Part shown: positions 17,779 through 26,830 of the stretch, one piece after another
How positions within the stretch are numbered: the stretch's first letter is position 1
Layout: every line of letters starts with the position of its first letter
Source of the DNA: JAJDTR01 sp965220415
GTDB taxonomy: Bacteria; Poribacteria; WGA-4E; JAJDTR01
Length of the DNA: 64,000 nucleotides
Assembly: GCA_965220415.1 (NCBI GenBank)
Contig: OZ244829.1
Span: 4,216,001 to 4,280,000, forward strand
Direction of reading: 5' to 3'
Program-made: the position numbers and the translations under genes
The notes under the pieces: generated by a model
What the model was told of the DNA's origin: nothing
Databases searched by the model: none
What the model saw: the letters and a program-made list of their open reading frames with translations, nothing else

Positions 17779-18501
17779 ATGAAAACCGGAATCGTAGTAA
17801 CCATCTGCATCGCTCTCTTCACCGCAGCCATCATGACGCCAACCGCATTTTCGCGGGACGAACACGCTCATGGCAAAGACAAAGAATTTCATCACAAGTC
17901 GAAGATGCAAATGAAATCGAAGAAGGAGATGTTCTCGAAAGAACAGCTTCAACAATTCGAGTCTATGAAAGTCGATAATGCCAAGAAACTTATACCGTTA
18001 AAGGCGCAAATTGACGTCAAACGTTTAGAACTCAAGCAACTTTGGGGCGCTGACGAACTTAATGAAGCCGCTATCGTATCCAAGTCCGATGAGATGTTGG
18101 CAGTCAAAATGCAGATTCGGCAAGCGATGACTCGCCATAAACTTGATATTGCCAAACTGCTGACGAAGGAACAACGCGAGGCTTGGATGAAGAAACACGC
18201 CTTCAGCGATGGTGACAAGAAAAAGGGACGCAAATATCGCGGTAAGTTTCGAGGTAGACGGCATCATGGAGCGTGGGGCAAGGATTGCGAAATGCGTGAC
18301 CGCGATCACGACGAGGAATGGGAAGAGAAACGCGAGATGCGTCGCCACCGCCGAGAGAAACGGGAGGAGGCGCGCGAAATGCGTCGCCATGGTCGTCACG
18401 AGCGCGGCAGACACAAACATATGGACAAGGATTGGGATGAGGACGAAGAGAAGGAAGATGACGAGGACGATTCGGATGAAGAACGCTCGCATGATGAATA
18501 A
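17779..18501 (+). CDS. CpxP/Spy/ZraP-like periplasmic protein with charged tail
   Basis: A 240-aa exported protein. After a signal peptide (cleavage near AFS-RDE) residues about 45-155 are helical with two LTxxQ-like elements (MFSKEQLQQFESM and LLTKEQREAWMKK), the hallmark of the CpxP/Spy/ZraP family of periplasmic chaperone or metal-responsive proteins. The last ~85 residues are very rich in Arg, His, Glu and Asp and could bind metal or polyanions; this tail is longer and more biased than in Spy or CpxP. The ATG at 17779 has AAGGAAAGGA upstream. A strong terminator follows at 18565. Confidence 0.72.
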   Translation: MKTGIVVTICIALFTAAIMTPTAFSRDEHAHGKDKEFHHKSKMQMKSKKEMFSKEQLQQFESMKVDNAKKLIPLKAQIDVKRLELKQLWGADELNEAAIVSKSDEMLAVKMQIRQAMTRHKLDIAKLLTKEQREAWMKKHAFSDGDKKKGRKYRGKFRGRRHHGAWGKDCEMRDRDHDEEWEEKREMRRHRREKREEAREMRRHGRHERGRHKHMDKDWDEDEEKEDDEDDSDEERSHDE

Positions 18502-18564
18502 CCTCAGTTACTGGTCGCAAGATAGCAACATCTGCATCTGACCTCATATCCAACGCAAACATGA

Positions 18565-18597
18565 CCCCCGTACACGTTAAACGTACGGGGGTTTTTT
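18565..18597 (+). terminator. Rho-independent terminator after the CpxP-like gene
   Basis: A nine-base perfect stem CCCCCGTAC/GTACGGGGG with a nine-base loop, followed by TTTTTT. It is correctly placed 63 bases after the stop at 18501 and has no T-run in the opposite direction. Confidence 0.92.
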
Positions 18598-18722
18598 ATT
18601 CCCTCATGGTCGTATGCCCATGTGCCCAATTCGCCTTTACCTCGCCAGATTTGAAAATCATTGGCTGTGACCGATTCTCAGTTATCCCAATGCTACTCGA
18701 GTGCGTTGCGGCTCACCGCGCC

Positions 18723-19514
18723 CTAATCGACAAAGCGCGCCGATACGTACCCCACGCGATCGAACGTCGCCCGATAGCAAGACCCAGCCTCTGGTGATAC
18801 CACCATGTGCGCCGTACCCGGTATGACAAACTCACCGGCAGACAAGCCTATGTCGAACTCGGCAAGTTTATTCACCAAATTCACGACCGAATTGATGGGA
18901 TTGCCGAGTACAGCGGCTGTGGCGGCGGTAGTAAGCACCTCCCCATCTTTCTCCAACACTACGCCGATATGCCGAAAGTCGATGCCGTCGATAGGTGTAA
19001 GTTGTCCGCCCAACATAACTTTGCCCGCGCCGCAACTGTCCGCGATCAGGTCCTGAGCCGCCTTTGGCTTCTCCGCCCCGCGGGTGTCCGCGATTTCAAA
19101 TGCCGGCATTACTCCCGCGATAGAAGCCATAACACTTGCTGGCGTAGCGCCCGGTCCCTTGAGGTCGTTCTTGAGAACGAAAGCGGTTTCGCCTTCTAAC
19201 ATCGGCCTGCATAAATCACTCATCGAAATCGGTTCACCCTCCAGCACTATCATTGAGGCAAAAAGATTCCCATAGGCCGGGCTGTCGGCGTTGAACATCT
19301 CCTGCGCAGCCTTCGATGAAAGACCTATCTTTCGACCTATGACGGTGTCGCCATTGCTGATTCGGGTATCGAACGTCTTCTTATGAACGGCATAAGCATC
19401 GGCGATGGTTATGTCGGGATACTGATCGACCACGTTGGTTATTGGCGTGGCTGTCTCTTGAGCATTCATGAGTGCCTGCGATAACTCTGTTATTTGACTC
19501 TCTGTGAGGGGCAT
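18723..19514 (-). CDS. 2-keto-4-pentenoate hydratase family protein
   Basis: A 263-aa member of the fumarylacetoacetate-hydrolase superfamily, in the MhpD/DmpE branch that hydrates 2-hydroxypenta-2,4-dienoate in aromatic-compound breakdown, or the related decarboxylases. Family segments are VIGRKIGLSSKAAQEMF, MLEGETAFVL with the metal-binding Glu pair, MPAFEIADTR, DLIADSCGAGKVMLGG and GEFVIPGTAH. No other meta-cleavage genes are adjacent, so the physiological substrate is unknown. The ATG at 19514 has AAGGAG nine bases upstream. Confidence 0.85.
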   Translation of the reverse strand: MPLTESQITELSQALMNAQETATPITNVVDQYPDITIADAYAVHKKTFDTRISNGDTVIGRKIGLSSKAAQEMFNADSPAYGNLFASMIVLEGEPISMSDLCRPMLEGETAFVLKNDLKGPGATPASVMASIAGVMPAFEIADTRGAEKPKAAQDLIADSCGAGKVMLGGQLTPIDGIDFRHIGVVLEKDGEVLTTAATAAVLGNPINSVVNLVNKLAEFDIGLSAGEFVIPGTAHMVVSPEAGSCYRATFDRVGYVSARFVD

Positions 19515-19814
19515 AGATGATTCTCCTTTTCTTCAATGGTAACTCTCAGATTGATGAAACACTTCGACGTTCAAGCCTGAAATCGGATGAGTGAAATAAC
19601 GTTGTGGAGTATGAGTGCTTTGGGGTATGGCGGGGCATTGTATTCCACGGTAACATGGACGCAACCTCGGGATTAACCGAGGCTCCACGATCACGATATC
19701 TTAGCACAGGAGAGTTTTCATTACAACGTTTTATCGTCAGCCTAAACCGTGGATTACCCAATGCTTTGCCGCAAAGTCCTTTTTAACTCCTCTCCCGGCC
19801 TTGCGCTCCCCAAA

Positions 19815-20801
19815 TCAAATTTCAAGTATCTCTATTTGCTTTCCGCTACGCGCAGCTTCGGTCACGCCATCAATGATGCGCATGTTCCGCCTTGCATTCT
19901 CCATTGTCACGAACGGTGGTTTGTCGGTGGCTAACGATGCGCATAGATTCAGCATCTCGGCTGCGTACGGATTCGCTCCCGTAAGGCTCACGGTTTCTCC
20001 ATTCAGCATGAAATTGCAGGTACCGTCACCATTACTCCACGGGCGCGGGACTAAAATCGTTCCCTTCGTGCCGACCACCTCATAGGACTCTCGATTGCTC
20101 CAACCGAAACCGCAATCGAATTGACCGGAGATACCGTCGCCAAAATCCAAGGTTCCAATCATCGTTTCCCACGCATTGCTTACGGGTTCAAACTTCCCGC
20201 ATCCCCAAACCGCCTTTGGTTCGGCATTGATAAGGTAACGTATAACATCGACGCAATAACAGCCTAAAACCCTTGCCGCACCGCCACCAAGATCGCCGTG
20301 AAATCGCCAATTTGTCCGATCCGTTATCGCTGTCGAGAAGGTTGATCGTACAAACCGAACGTCACCAATCGCGCCATCAAGAATACGCTGCTTGACCGCG
20401 TATGTCACCGGGTGATGCCGGTACATCAACCCTTCCGTCAGTAAGACGCCCGCCTTTTCCGTGACTTGAATCATCAGCTCGACATCATTGGTATTGATGG
20501 CAATCGGCGTTTCACACAGTATCGCTCGAACTCCGTTGCGGATGCCTTCCAGGATTATCTCGCGATGCGCCTTGGGGATTGCCGCAATCACTAAAATGTC
20601 CGGCTGCTGCCGTTCAAGCATGGTTCTCACGTCATTGTAAGTATGCTTAACATCAAACGCTTTGGCGAAACTCGCGAGAGATTCCAGCTTTATATCGCAG
20701 GCGGCAATCACATCGATTTGGGGAAGTTTTGTCCACGCCCTAGCGTGCACTTTGGATATTTCGCCGCACCCGACCAATGCGACGCGGTATGGTGAATTCA
20801 T
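19815..20801 (-). CDS. Gfo/Idh/MocA-family oxidoreductase with altered active site
   Basis: A 328-aa protein with an N-terminal NAD(P) Rossmann domain (VALVGCGEISKVHA at residues 7-20) and a C-terminal alpha/beta domain typical of sugar or inositol dehydrogenases. The usual EKP motif, whose Lys is catalytic, is ETP here (CETPIA, Thr98). In the second motif the usual Asp in GGGALxDxGxH is Val178 (GGGAARVLGCY). It may therefore not be a conventional dehydrogenase. The ATG at 20801 is chosen because AGAG is suitably placed; GTG at 20810 is an alternative. The gene stands alone, with 300 bases to the hydratase gene. Confidence 0.85.
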   Translation of the reverse strand: MNSPYRVALVGCGEISKVHARAWTKLPQIDVIAACDIKLESLASFAKAFDVKHTYNDVRTMLERQQPDILVIAAIPKAHREIILEGIRNGVRAILCETPIAINTNDVELMIQVTEKAGVLLTEGLMYRHHPVTYAVKQRILDGAIGDVRFVRSTFSTAITDRTNWRFHGDLGGGAARVLGCYCVDVIRYLINAEPKAVWGCGKFEPVSNAWETMIGTLDFGDGISGQFDCGFGWSNRESYEVVGTKGTILVPRPWSNGDGTCNFMLNGETVSLTGANPYAAEMLNLCASLATDKPPFVTMENARRNMRIIDGVTEAARSGKQIEILEI

Positions 20802-21072
20802 GGCTGGCACTCTATGCGTGAGAAGACAAAAACAGGAAAGGGAGACTTTGAGGGCATTGGACGTGGCTGGCGACTACAAGAAACCTGAGGTGAGGCGTGA
20901 TTCGAGGCAGGAGAACGAGGACAGAACACCCCAAGATAAGCGCTTGGAGCGAGGAGAGTTGACGCTCTTTTCTCTAGATGCGATGCCTGAATTCCGATTG
21001 ACTACAATACTCTTCCGTAGAACGAACAGCGCTTGGTCATTTGCCCGGCTAACTGCCGGATTCGGGTATCGC

Positions 21073-21258
21073 TCAGGTTGAGCCGGTGTCGCACGCGGCT
21101 GACTTCTCGGTTCCGAGGGATGCGAACGGAGCAAAGACTTTTGTCGTGTCGAATGAATCGCACTCCGGGCAACCAAGCTCGTCGCTCATTTCATTGATGC
21201 TTAGAAGGACTTCAAACTTCGACTCGCACGTTTTGCATTGGTACTCATAAAGCGGCAT
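21073..21258 (-). CDS. FmdB-type zinc-ribbon protein
   Basis: A 61-aa protein beginning MPLYEYQCKTCESKFE, the standard start of the FmdB/CxxC_CxxC_SSSS putative regulatory family, with a second CPEC pair. Two CxxC knuckles should bind one zinc. Family members are called regulators on thin evidence. The ATG at 21258 has GGAGG eight to nine bases upstream. It is last in the four-gene unit that starts at 25116. Confidence 0.85.
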   Translation of the reverse strand: MPLYEYQCKTCESKFEVLLSINEMSDELGCPECDSFDTTKVFAPFASLGTEKSAACDTGST

Positions 21259-21279
21259 CAGGTTCTTCCTCCGCGTGTT

Positions 21280-21561
21280 TTATGCGTCCTGAATCTGAAA
21301 GATCGGCGGCTTTATCCACGTGCCCTTGCATTTCGGACATCGTGAAGGCGTCTTTATCTTGCGCCTCTCTTTGAAAGTAAATCCGCATTGCTGACACTGC
21401 GACGGCACAACGATTAGCTTTTCTTGAGGCTGAACGGATTTCTCAACGTGCGGAATATCGTCGAGAATTACCTTGATGTGCACTTTCAAGAAGACCGAGA
21501 GATCTTGCAGCGAGAGCGCCTCGCTCCGGAGAATTTCTGCAATCTCTTGACGCCTGGTCAC
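21280..21561 (-). CDS. HTH plus zinc-ribbon predicted transcriptional regulator
   Basis: A 93-aa protein. Residues 1-35 look like a short winged-helix or HTH (RRQEIAEILRSEALSLQDLSV), and the C-terminal half is a zinc ribbon with CQQCGF and CPKCKG. This arrangement matches COG3357, predicted regulators best known from archaea. It starts with GTG at 21561 only three bases after the stop of the large upstream gene, whose end (GGAGAAGG) supplies the ribosome site, so it is translationally coupled to it. Confidence 0.72.
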   Translation of the reverse strand: MTRRQEIAEILRSEALSLQDLSVFLKVHIKVILDDIPHVEKSVQPQEKLIVVPSQCQQCGFTFKERRKIKTPSRCPKCKGTWIKPPIFQIQDA

Positions 21562-21564
21562 GCG

Positions 21565-24063
21565 TTAACCTTCTCCCAGCGCGCTGTTTTTCCGATCGGG
21601 TTCATCGGTTTGTCTGCCGCCCATCTTCTCCGCAATCGGATGAATAATCACCTTCACTTCCGTGCCCTTGGCTGGAATCACGTCGCCGTTCACGCGGTAG
21701 GTTCGATCATCCGTGCCGCCCGAAAGCGTATGATTGAAAATTGAGTCCAGATCCCGGTAAACGGCGATGATGTTGTGATACACCTGCGGCGTAAAATGCG
21801 TGTTGTTAATCAGGCGTCCACCATTGAAAACCCAGTTCGTTCGCTGCATTGGGCGACCTTCCATCGCGTTCCATAGCAAATCCTCGGCCCGCCGCCGTAC
21901 AACCTCCCCGCCTTGCTGCCACTCCACCCAAATTTCCGCTCGGTCGCCTCGCGGCATATACGGATTACCTTCTACCGAAAGGTTCATTCCCGGATTCATT
22001 CCGAGTCCAGCTCCCAACGCGAGGAATATGTGAATCGGTTCAGAATCAAGCATCAGAACGCTCTCGTGAGTCTTGCCAAGTTTACCGCAGGCAAAATACT
22101 CGATAATGGTGTCGCCGTTAATGATGTTGATTTCACCCGCCAACGTGATTTCACGCTTGTTCACGTCGAATACCACGTCCCCGATTTGGAAACGTCCTTC
22201 CCCAATTTCACGAGGCTTTGCCAGCGCCGGGTCGGTCGCAGCCATGGATTTGGGATAGATAGTCAACTCCTGTGAATAGTCGTTGTTCCCCCTATCAAGG
22301 TCCTCAATTTGATTGTCAGGATCGACCACAGCGTATATCTGATGCGTTCCTTCGGTCTGCGGCGCCCAATTTATGGATACGGTGGTCTCCCGGAGTTTCG
22401 GTGAGAAGATTGCCTCTTGAACCGCGATTTGCTCTCCGCCGTCCTCCGGTGGGTAGTCGTAGAAGTGGAGAGGAACAATTCCGTCAAGCGGTGCGCCCGT
22501 GTTGGTCAAAGTCAGGCTAATCCGTGTTGGTTCACCGACGCGAGGTGAAGGGGGAGAAAATCGAATACTGCGCGGAGCCACGCCCAGATTTGGTCGTGCC
22601 GCTTCCGGCAGTTGGTGACTCAAAAACATCAACGCGAAACAGGTTGCGGAAGAGCCGCCGGCATCGTCTACCCATCGTCCGTCCCGCGCCTGTCGAGCGA
22701 CGAGCATATTCGAGATTTCCTGATACCAACTGTGACCTGCCAGTGTTGTTAGCTCCGGTGGGATATCGGCGAAACGTTGAAGAGAGAGAAGATAGTAGAA
22801 CAGCCACTGATTTGATCCGGGATTGCGGGTCACTGACCAATGCTTTTTAATCCAGTCCAATCCCTTCCTAATTTGCACATCCTCGATAGACACGCCGCAG
22901 GCGCGAAGCACCCATAGCCCGGTTGCGGTCATGCTGCCATAGACGCCGGTTGCCCAAGGCGAACCGTCCACAACGAGATTGTAAAGCCAACCGCCGGTGT
23001 CCGTCTGATTTCGTCGGATCCATTTCTCGGCGCGGTCCCAGGTCTCTTGAGGCACATCCAGTCCCCACTGCTTCCCCGCGTAAAGCGCATAGACCGCCAT
23101 GTTTGTGTGAGCGCCATCAGCCGAGTATCCGTAGCCCCAGCCGCCATCGTCTCGCGTATCTTCAAAACCGCTGCCCTTCAATGGAAGTTGGGTCTCCACA
23201 AGCCTGTTAATCGCAAATTGGGCGCGTTGCCGGTATTTGTCATCATCTGTCGCAGCCAACACCGGAACGATAGCCGCGTATTGATAGACTGTAAAGTTAT
23301 TCCAGTCCGCCTCCGCCTCCATGAAGAACTCGAGGGCTTTTGCTATTGACGGGCGCGACTGATCCAATCCTGCGGCTAATAGCGCTTGTAAAACGAGAGC
23401 GGTTTCCTGCATGCTATCCTCTCCGAAGTCCCATGCCGGGCCCGGGACGATGTCCTTGGGCAGACCCTTAAGCGTCGCACCGCAGATTACGCACGTTGAA
23501 ACAAGCTGATTTACGGTGCCGCATTGCAGGCAGGTGCGGCTGTGCTTGCCCTGCTGTGATTCCAACCACTTTACGCCGTTCTCGATGGCAGATTGAATCT
23601 GTTCGGGAGTTGCTAGAGGAAAGGTAACGGGTGTAGCAGTTATGGAGACGTGGGCGATATTGTCATCCCAATTGGATTCGTGGATTCTTTTCTCGCCGGG
23701 CGGATTTGCAACCGCGTAGATTGTCGTTGTGCCTGCAGGAGGACGCCACTGCGTCTTTACGTCGTCGGATTGCCCGGGTTCAAGACCGAGGATGACATCC
23801 TTACACATAATCTCGAGCGGTTTTGTGGAGGGATCGCCTTCGTAGAGCTTGATTACAAGGTCTTCATTGAGGGTTGGCGCCGCCTGCCCGACATTGTCCA
23901 CGCGGACGTAGATTGTGATTTCTTCCCCTTCCACCGGCTCCGCATTGGAGAAAGTAATGCTTGTGGAATCGACCGCGAACTCGGGGGTAGCCGGTTGCTG
24001 GGCGCCCGCACCGAGAATACTTAAAAGGAAACCAACAGTGAGGAATAGGCAATATTTACGCAT
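21565..24063 (-). CDS. Exported CARDB / alpha-alpha toroid / CARDB / YdjY-like multidomain protein
   Basis: An 832-aa secreted protein with a signal peptide (residues 1-22). Domains in order: a CARDB-type Ig-like domain (about 28-148); a terpenoid-cyclase/squalene-oxidase-like toroid (about 152-490) with QW-like repeats such as DDGGWGYGYSADGAHT, DTGGWLYN and RDGRWVDDAGG; a second CARDB (about 495-605); and a C-terminal region (about 618-815) that resembles the YdjY domain (GDVVFDVNKREITLAG, GKTHESVLML). A four-Cys zinc-ribbon insert (Cys178, Cys181, Cys191, Cys194) interrupts the first toroid helices. Enzyme activity is not implied: toroids of this kind are common in complement-like and unknown surface proteins. 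It is second in the 25116-21073 unit. Confidence 0.82.
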   Translation of the reverse strand: MRKYCLFLTVGFLLSILGAGAQQPATPEFAVDSTSITFSNAEPVEGEEITIYVRVDNVGQAAPTLNEDLVIKLYEGDPSTKPLEIMCKDVILGLEPGQSDDVKTQWRPPAGTTTIYAVANPPGEKRIHESNWDDNIAHVSITATPVTFPLATPEQIQSAIENGVKWLESQQGKHSRTCLQCGTVNQLVSTCVICGATLKGLPKDIVPGPAWDFGEDSMQETALVLQALLAAGLDQSRPSIAKALEFFMEAEADWNNFTVYQYAAIVPVLAATDDDKYRQRAQFAINRLVETQLPLKGSGFEDTRDDGGWGYGYSADGAHTNMAVYALYAGKQWGLDVPQETWDRAEKWIRRNQTDTGGWLYNLVVDGSPWATGVYGSMTATGLWVLRACGVSIEDVQIRKGLDWIKKHWSVTRNPGSNQWLFYYLLSLQRFADIPPELTTLAGHSWYQEISNMLVARQARDGRWVDDAGGSSATCFALMFLSHQLPEAARPNLGVAPRSIRFSPPSPRVGEPTRISLTLTNTGAPLDGIVPLHFYDYPPEDGGEQIAVQEAIFSPKLRETTVSINWAPQTEGTHQIYAVVDPDNQIEDLDRGNNDYSQELTIYPKSMAATDPALAKPREIGEGRFQIGDVVFDVNKREITLAGEINIINGDTIIEYFACGKLGKTHESVLMLDSEPIHIFLALGAGLGMNPGMNLSVEGNPYMPRGDRAEIWVEWQQGGEVVRRRAEDLLWNAMEGRPMQRTNWVFNGGRLINNTHFTPQVYHNIIAVYRDLDSIFNHTLSGGTDDRTYRVNGDVIPAKGTEVKVIIHPIAEKMGGRQTDEPDRKNSALGEG

Positions 24064-24144
24064 GAGACTCCTTGAGAGATTGCCGACCGGTTTTCAGTAA
24101 CACTTCCAACCTTCCCATGCTCCATCCGTCCAGACTTCTGCCCG

Positions 24145-25116
24145 CTACTGCCCCGCCCAGTTTCCGACCGAGACATGAGATGGCATAGGAATCGGAACAC
24201 CAAACAGTTTCGCTCCCGCCGCCGAGAATTTGGAAACTTCGCCTTGAAAGGTGGCGCCTAGCTGGTCGGCAACCCAAACCCCTCCATCCGTCCCGTCGAC
24301 CGCAATGGCGAGAATAGCCATGCCTGCCGGAACTTCCATTGTTTTTTGACCGCTTGGAGAGAGTTTAACGAGCATAGAGGCGTTGGATACTAACCAGAGA
24401 CTTCCATCCTTGGCATTGACCTCCGGAGAGGTGGGTTTGGAGATGTCGGTGAGGCGAAGCAGTTCTTGACCCGCCGGGCTTAGTTTGACCAACACGCTTG
24501 CCTGTGTATCCGCCACCCATGCATTGCCCGTCTTCGGATTGACGGCGACAAATTTCGGCTCCTTCAGTTCTGGACCTTGAGCAACAGCCGCGCCGTTGGC
24601 GTCGTATCGAGTAGCGGTGCCGCGAGAGTCGGTAACCCAGCAACTGCCATCCGTGGGGTTTACAGAGACTTCGGGTTCGTGAACCCCCGAGATTTCGGCG
24701 AGGACTTGAGTGCCATCCGCCGAAACCTTCTTGACGACACTTTTACCGCCGATCCATACCGTGCCATCGCCGGGATTGATTGAGATTGACCGCGCGCCGG
24801 GGATATTCGGAATCGTTTTGAACATTTCATTTTCGTCGGTTGCTGCAGGATCGAATCTAAAGGCTGCGTTCGCGGCGGACACGGAGATCCACACGACACC
24901 GTTCTTTGGATTCACTTCTGCAGACTGTGCTTGTGTTAACCCCGGGATTCCTGCCGGATCTACAGTTCCATCGGCGTAGAGTTTGCGTACGGTATCACCG
25001 CCGCTAACTACCCAGCACTCCCCGTTGTATGCGGCGTGCGAGTGCGTAAGAGACACACTTAGAAAAATAGCAATCGCTATTATTGCGTTGTGGTACGAGT
25101 CATGTCGTCGAATCAT
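24145..25116 (-). CDS. Secreted NHL/SMP-30-like beta-propeller protein
   Basis: A 323-aa exported protein made of about six repeats of roughly 45 residues with a V(S/A)VNPxxGxxW(V/I) core (for example SVNPTDGSCWV, AVNPKTGNAWV, EVNAKDGSLWL). This is the pattern of NHL/SMP-30-type beta-propellers. Repeats in the first half contain KxxADGT or KLSPxGQ turns. The ATG at 25116 is chosen because GGAGAAAGA lies just upstream and the signal peptide follows; a longer in-frame start at 25146 lacks this. It is the first gene of the operon that continues with the CARDB/toroid protein 81 bases downstream. Confidence 0.8.
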   Translation of the reverse strand: MIRRHDSYHNAIIAIAIFLSVSLTHSHAAYNGECWVVSGGDTVRKLYADGTVDPAGIPGLTQAQSAEVNPKNGVVWISVSAANAAFRFDPAATDENEMFKTIPNIPGARSISINPGDGTVWIGGKSVVKKVSADGTQVLAEISGVHEPEVSVNPTDGSCWVTDSRGTATRYDANGAAVAQGPELKEPKFVAVNPKTGNAWVADTQASVLVKLSPAGQELLRLTDISKPTSPEVNAKDGSLWLVSNASMLVKLSPSGQKTMEVPAGMAILAIAVDGTDGGVWVADQLGATFQGEVSKFSAAGAKLFGVPIPMPSHVSVGNWAGQ

Positions 25117-25403
25117 TCTTCTTTCTCCCAATTCACAAAGTGTCAATTCAGCATCTTTTGTTGATAGTAATGGACTATTCAGATATGACGGAATCTTCGG
25201 AGAATAAGATTAACACATTCGACATTCAATGTCCAAGCAATTTCAATGCCATACTTTAAGTGCCGGGTTTTATGTGATTTTGCGTGGAAACTAACGAGAA
25301 AGTTGATTGAAACTTGGACACGGCGACCAATTATTGAACAATCGGTAGGAGCGATCTCCGAATCGAGCCGGAATTTATTCAGTCTCGTAGGTGCGGTTGG
25401 TGA

Positions 25404-25590
25404 TTGTCTGAACTGTGATTATTGGATTGCCAAGATTGGGATTATTCGCTGATGCAGAGGAGGGAAGGATGGAAGAGGAAAAAACGGGGGAAAGCAGTGG
25501 GCAGGGAGGGAAATGCGTGACGGTAGTGGTGGGTGGGAGAGGGGGTTGTCTGAACTAGGATTCATGGGATTTTGGGATTACCGGGATTAG
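25404..25590 (+). repeat. Two degenerate copies of a TTGTCTGAACT...GGGATTA repeat
   Basis: Positions 25404-25447 and 25546-25590 both start TTGTCTGAACT and run through spaced GATT/GGGATTA blocks. The purine-rich 100 bases between them are GGGAAGG-like. The 490-base gap before 25608 has no gene. Confidence 0.6.
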
Positions 25591-25607
25591 AAGCGGCAAC
25601 GACCGAG

Positions 25608-25703
25608 GCGTTGTGGCTGGCGTATTACGATGGCACCTGCCATCACCTCAACGGCTATCTCGACGACGTGTCCATCTATGACCGTACGCTGACAACGAGA
25701 TAA
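25608..25703 (+). pseudogene. LamG-domain C-terminal remnant
   Basis: This 32-codon open stretch reads ALWLAYYDGTCHHLNGYLDD then VSIYDRTLTTR and a stop. That is the end of a LamG/concanavalin-like domain, where GYLDDVSIYDR is the family signature. No start codon or upstream domain is present, so it is a fragment of a lost surface protein. Confidence 0.65.
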
Positions 25704-25708
25704 CGAAT

Positions 25709-25870
25709 TTGTCGAACAATCAGGCGGGACGGTACGAATACCATCACGTAAACGCGTTGGGAAGCAACATTATCCTAACGGACAACGACCAAAACGTGCT
25801 TGTGTGGTATGAGTACGATGTGTTTGGTGCGGTGCGCTCCGAGGTCCGCACAAGCAACAACACCCACCGC
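25709..25870 (+). pseudogene. RHS/YD-repeat remnant
   Basis: The frame beginning at 25709 encodes YEYHHVNALGSNIILTDND then VLVWYEYDVFGAVRSEV, the typical core-end motif of RHS/YD-repeat proteins (normally YxxDxLGS...LTDxxGxVVxxYxYDxFG). Both sides are lost, so it is a non-functional remnant immediately after the LamG piece. RHS remnants often mark recombination hot spots. Confidence 0.7.
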
Positions 25871-25895
25871 ATCAAGGAGATGTGCTCAAAATACT

Positions 25896-26225
25896 TTATA
25901 CCGCAGTAACCCGCTGATGCCCCACCGCATCTTCCGTCGGCGTAATCCGAATCTCGACGTTGCGGTTGAGACGATTGAGAAGCGTGAACAAGCGCTCCAC
26001 GCTAAAACGGTTAAAATCTCCCTTCTTCAATCTTGAAACATCGGACGGGTCGACACCGAGGATTTCTCCTGCTCTTGCCCGTGTGAGTTTTCGCCCCTCA
26101 AGGATGTTGTAAATCTCAAAAGCCAAATCCGCCTTCAACAGGTTTCGCTCGGCTTCCGCATCGGGGAATCCCAAGTCCTTAAACACATTTCCACAGCTCT
26201 GCTCGAATTTGACGTCTTCACTCAC
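25896..26225 (-). CDS. XRE-type HTH antitoxin (HigA-like)
   Basis: A 109-aa protein with a central helix-turn-helix: KLTRARAGEILGVDPSDVSR at about residues 47-66, followed by FSVERLFTLLNRLNRNVEI, typical of HTH_37/XRE antitoxins. It begins at ATG 26225, overlapping the toxin stop by four bases (ATGA), which is the usual HigBA-type coupling with the toxin first. It should bind its own operator and neutralise the partner. Confidence 0.88.
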   Translation of the reverse strand: MSEDVKFEQSCGNVFKDLGFPDAEAERNLLKADLAFEIYNILEGRKLTRARAGEILGVDPSDVSRLKKGDFNRFSVERLFTLLNRLNRNVEIRITPTEDAVGHQRVTAV

Positions 26226-26563
26226 TGTATTGCCTCCATCTGTTGCGCCATTATCAAGCGCCGTTTTATCAAGTCAATTTCATGCTTCGGGGTTCTGATG
26301 CCGCGAGCCGATTTCTTTTGAAACGCATGGAGCACATAGATTTTTTCGCCGATTTTGACGCTATAAACGGCACGGTATGTGTCTGTGTCGTGAGGCGCGA
26401 CAATTTCTAACACGCCGGACGCGATGCCTCGCAGCGATTTTGTTTTGGGGTGTTTACCGCCGCGTTGGGCAAAACGCAGGGCTTCGCCGACGGTCCTTCT
26501 CACAGCTTTAGGGAACCGTCGGACTTGCTCGCGCGAATCCCCGACCCAAATCACATCTTTCAT
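26222..26563 (-). CDS. RelE/HigB-superfamily toxin (Gp49-like)
   Basis: A 113-aa protein of the phage-derived Gp49/HigB-like family: VRRFPKAVRRTVGEAL, then KSLRG, GVLEIVAPHDTDTYRAVYSV and IYVLHAFQKKSARGIRTP, the standard strand order of this mRNA-interferase superfamily. Basic residues of the presumed active face are kept, so it appears intact. ATG at 26563 is taken as start; a TTG at 26575 would add four residues. Neither has a strong ribosome site. It is first in the pair with the HTH antitoxin. Confidence 0.85.
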   Translation of the reverse strand: MKDVIWVGDSREQVRRFPKAVRRTVGEALRFAQRGGKHPKTKSLRGIASGVLEIVAPHDTDTYRAVYSVKIGEKIYVLHAFQKKSARGIRTPKHEIDLIKRRLIMAQQMEAIQ

Positions 26564-26830
26564 CGCTTCGTTCAAGATTGTTGGTTCTTCAGGGTTAAGT
26601 GTGAGAATGAAACTCGCTACAGGAAGACGCGTTTACCTATGAGTTCAAATTGATTGCAATAATTCCCAGTATGGTTCTGGAAACCTCCAATCTATGCGCT
26701 TTTGATGATTTCGGCAATGATTTGATGTTGCGACAAGATAAACTCAATGTAATGGACAGAACTCAGACGCCATGGGGATCCGAGATTATTTTGGAAAGAT
26801 GTCTAATGTGCAAAGTCGAGTAAGAGTCAT

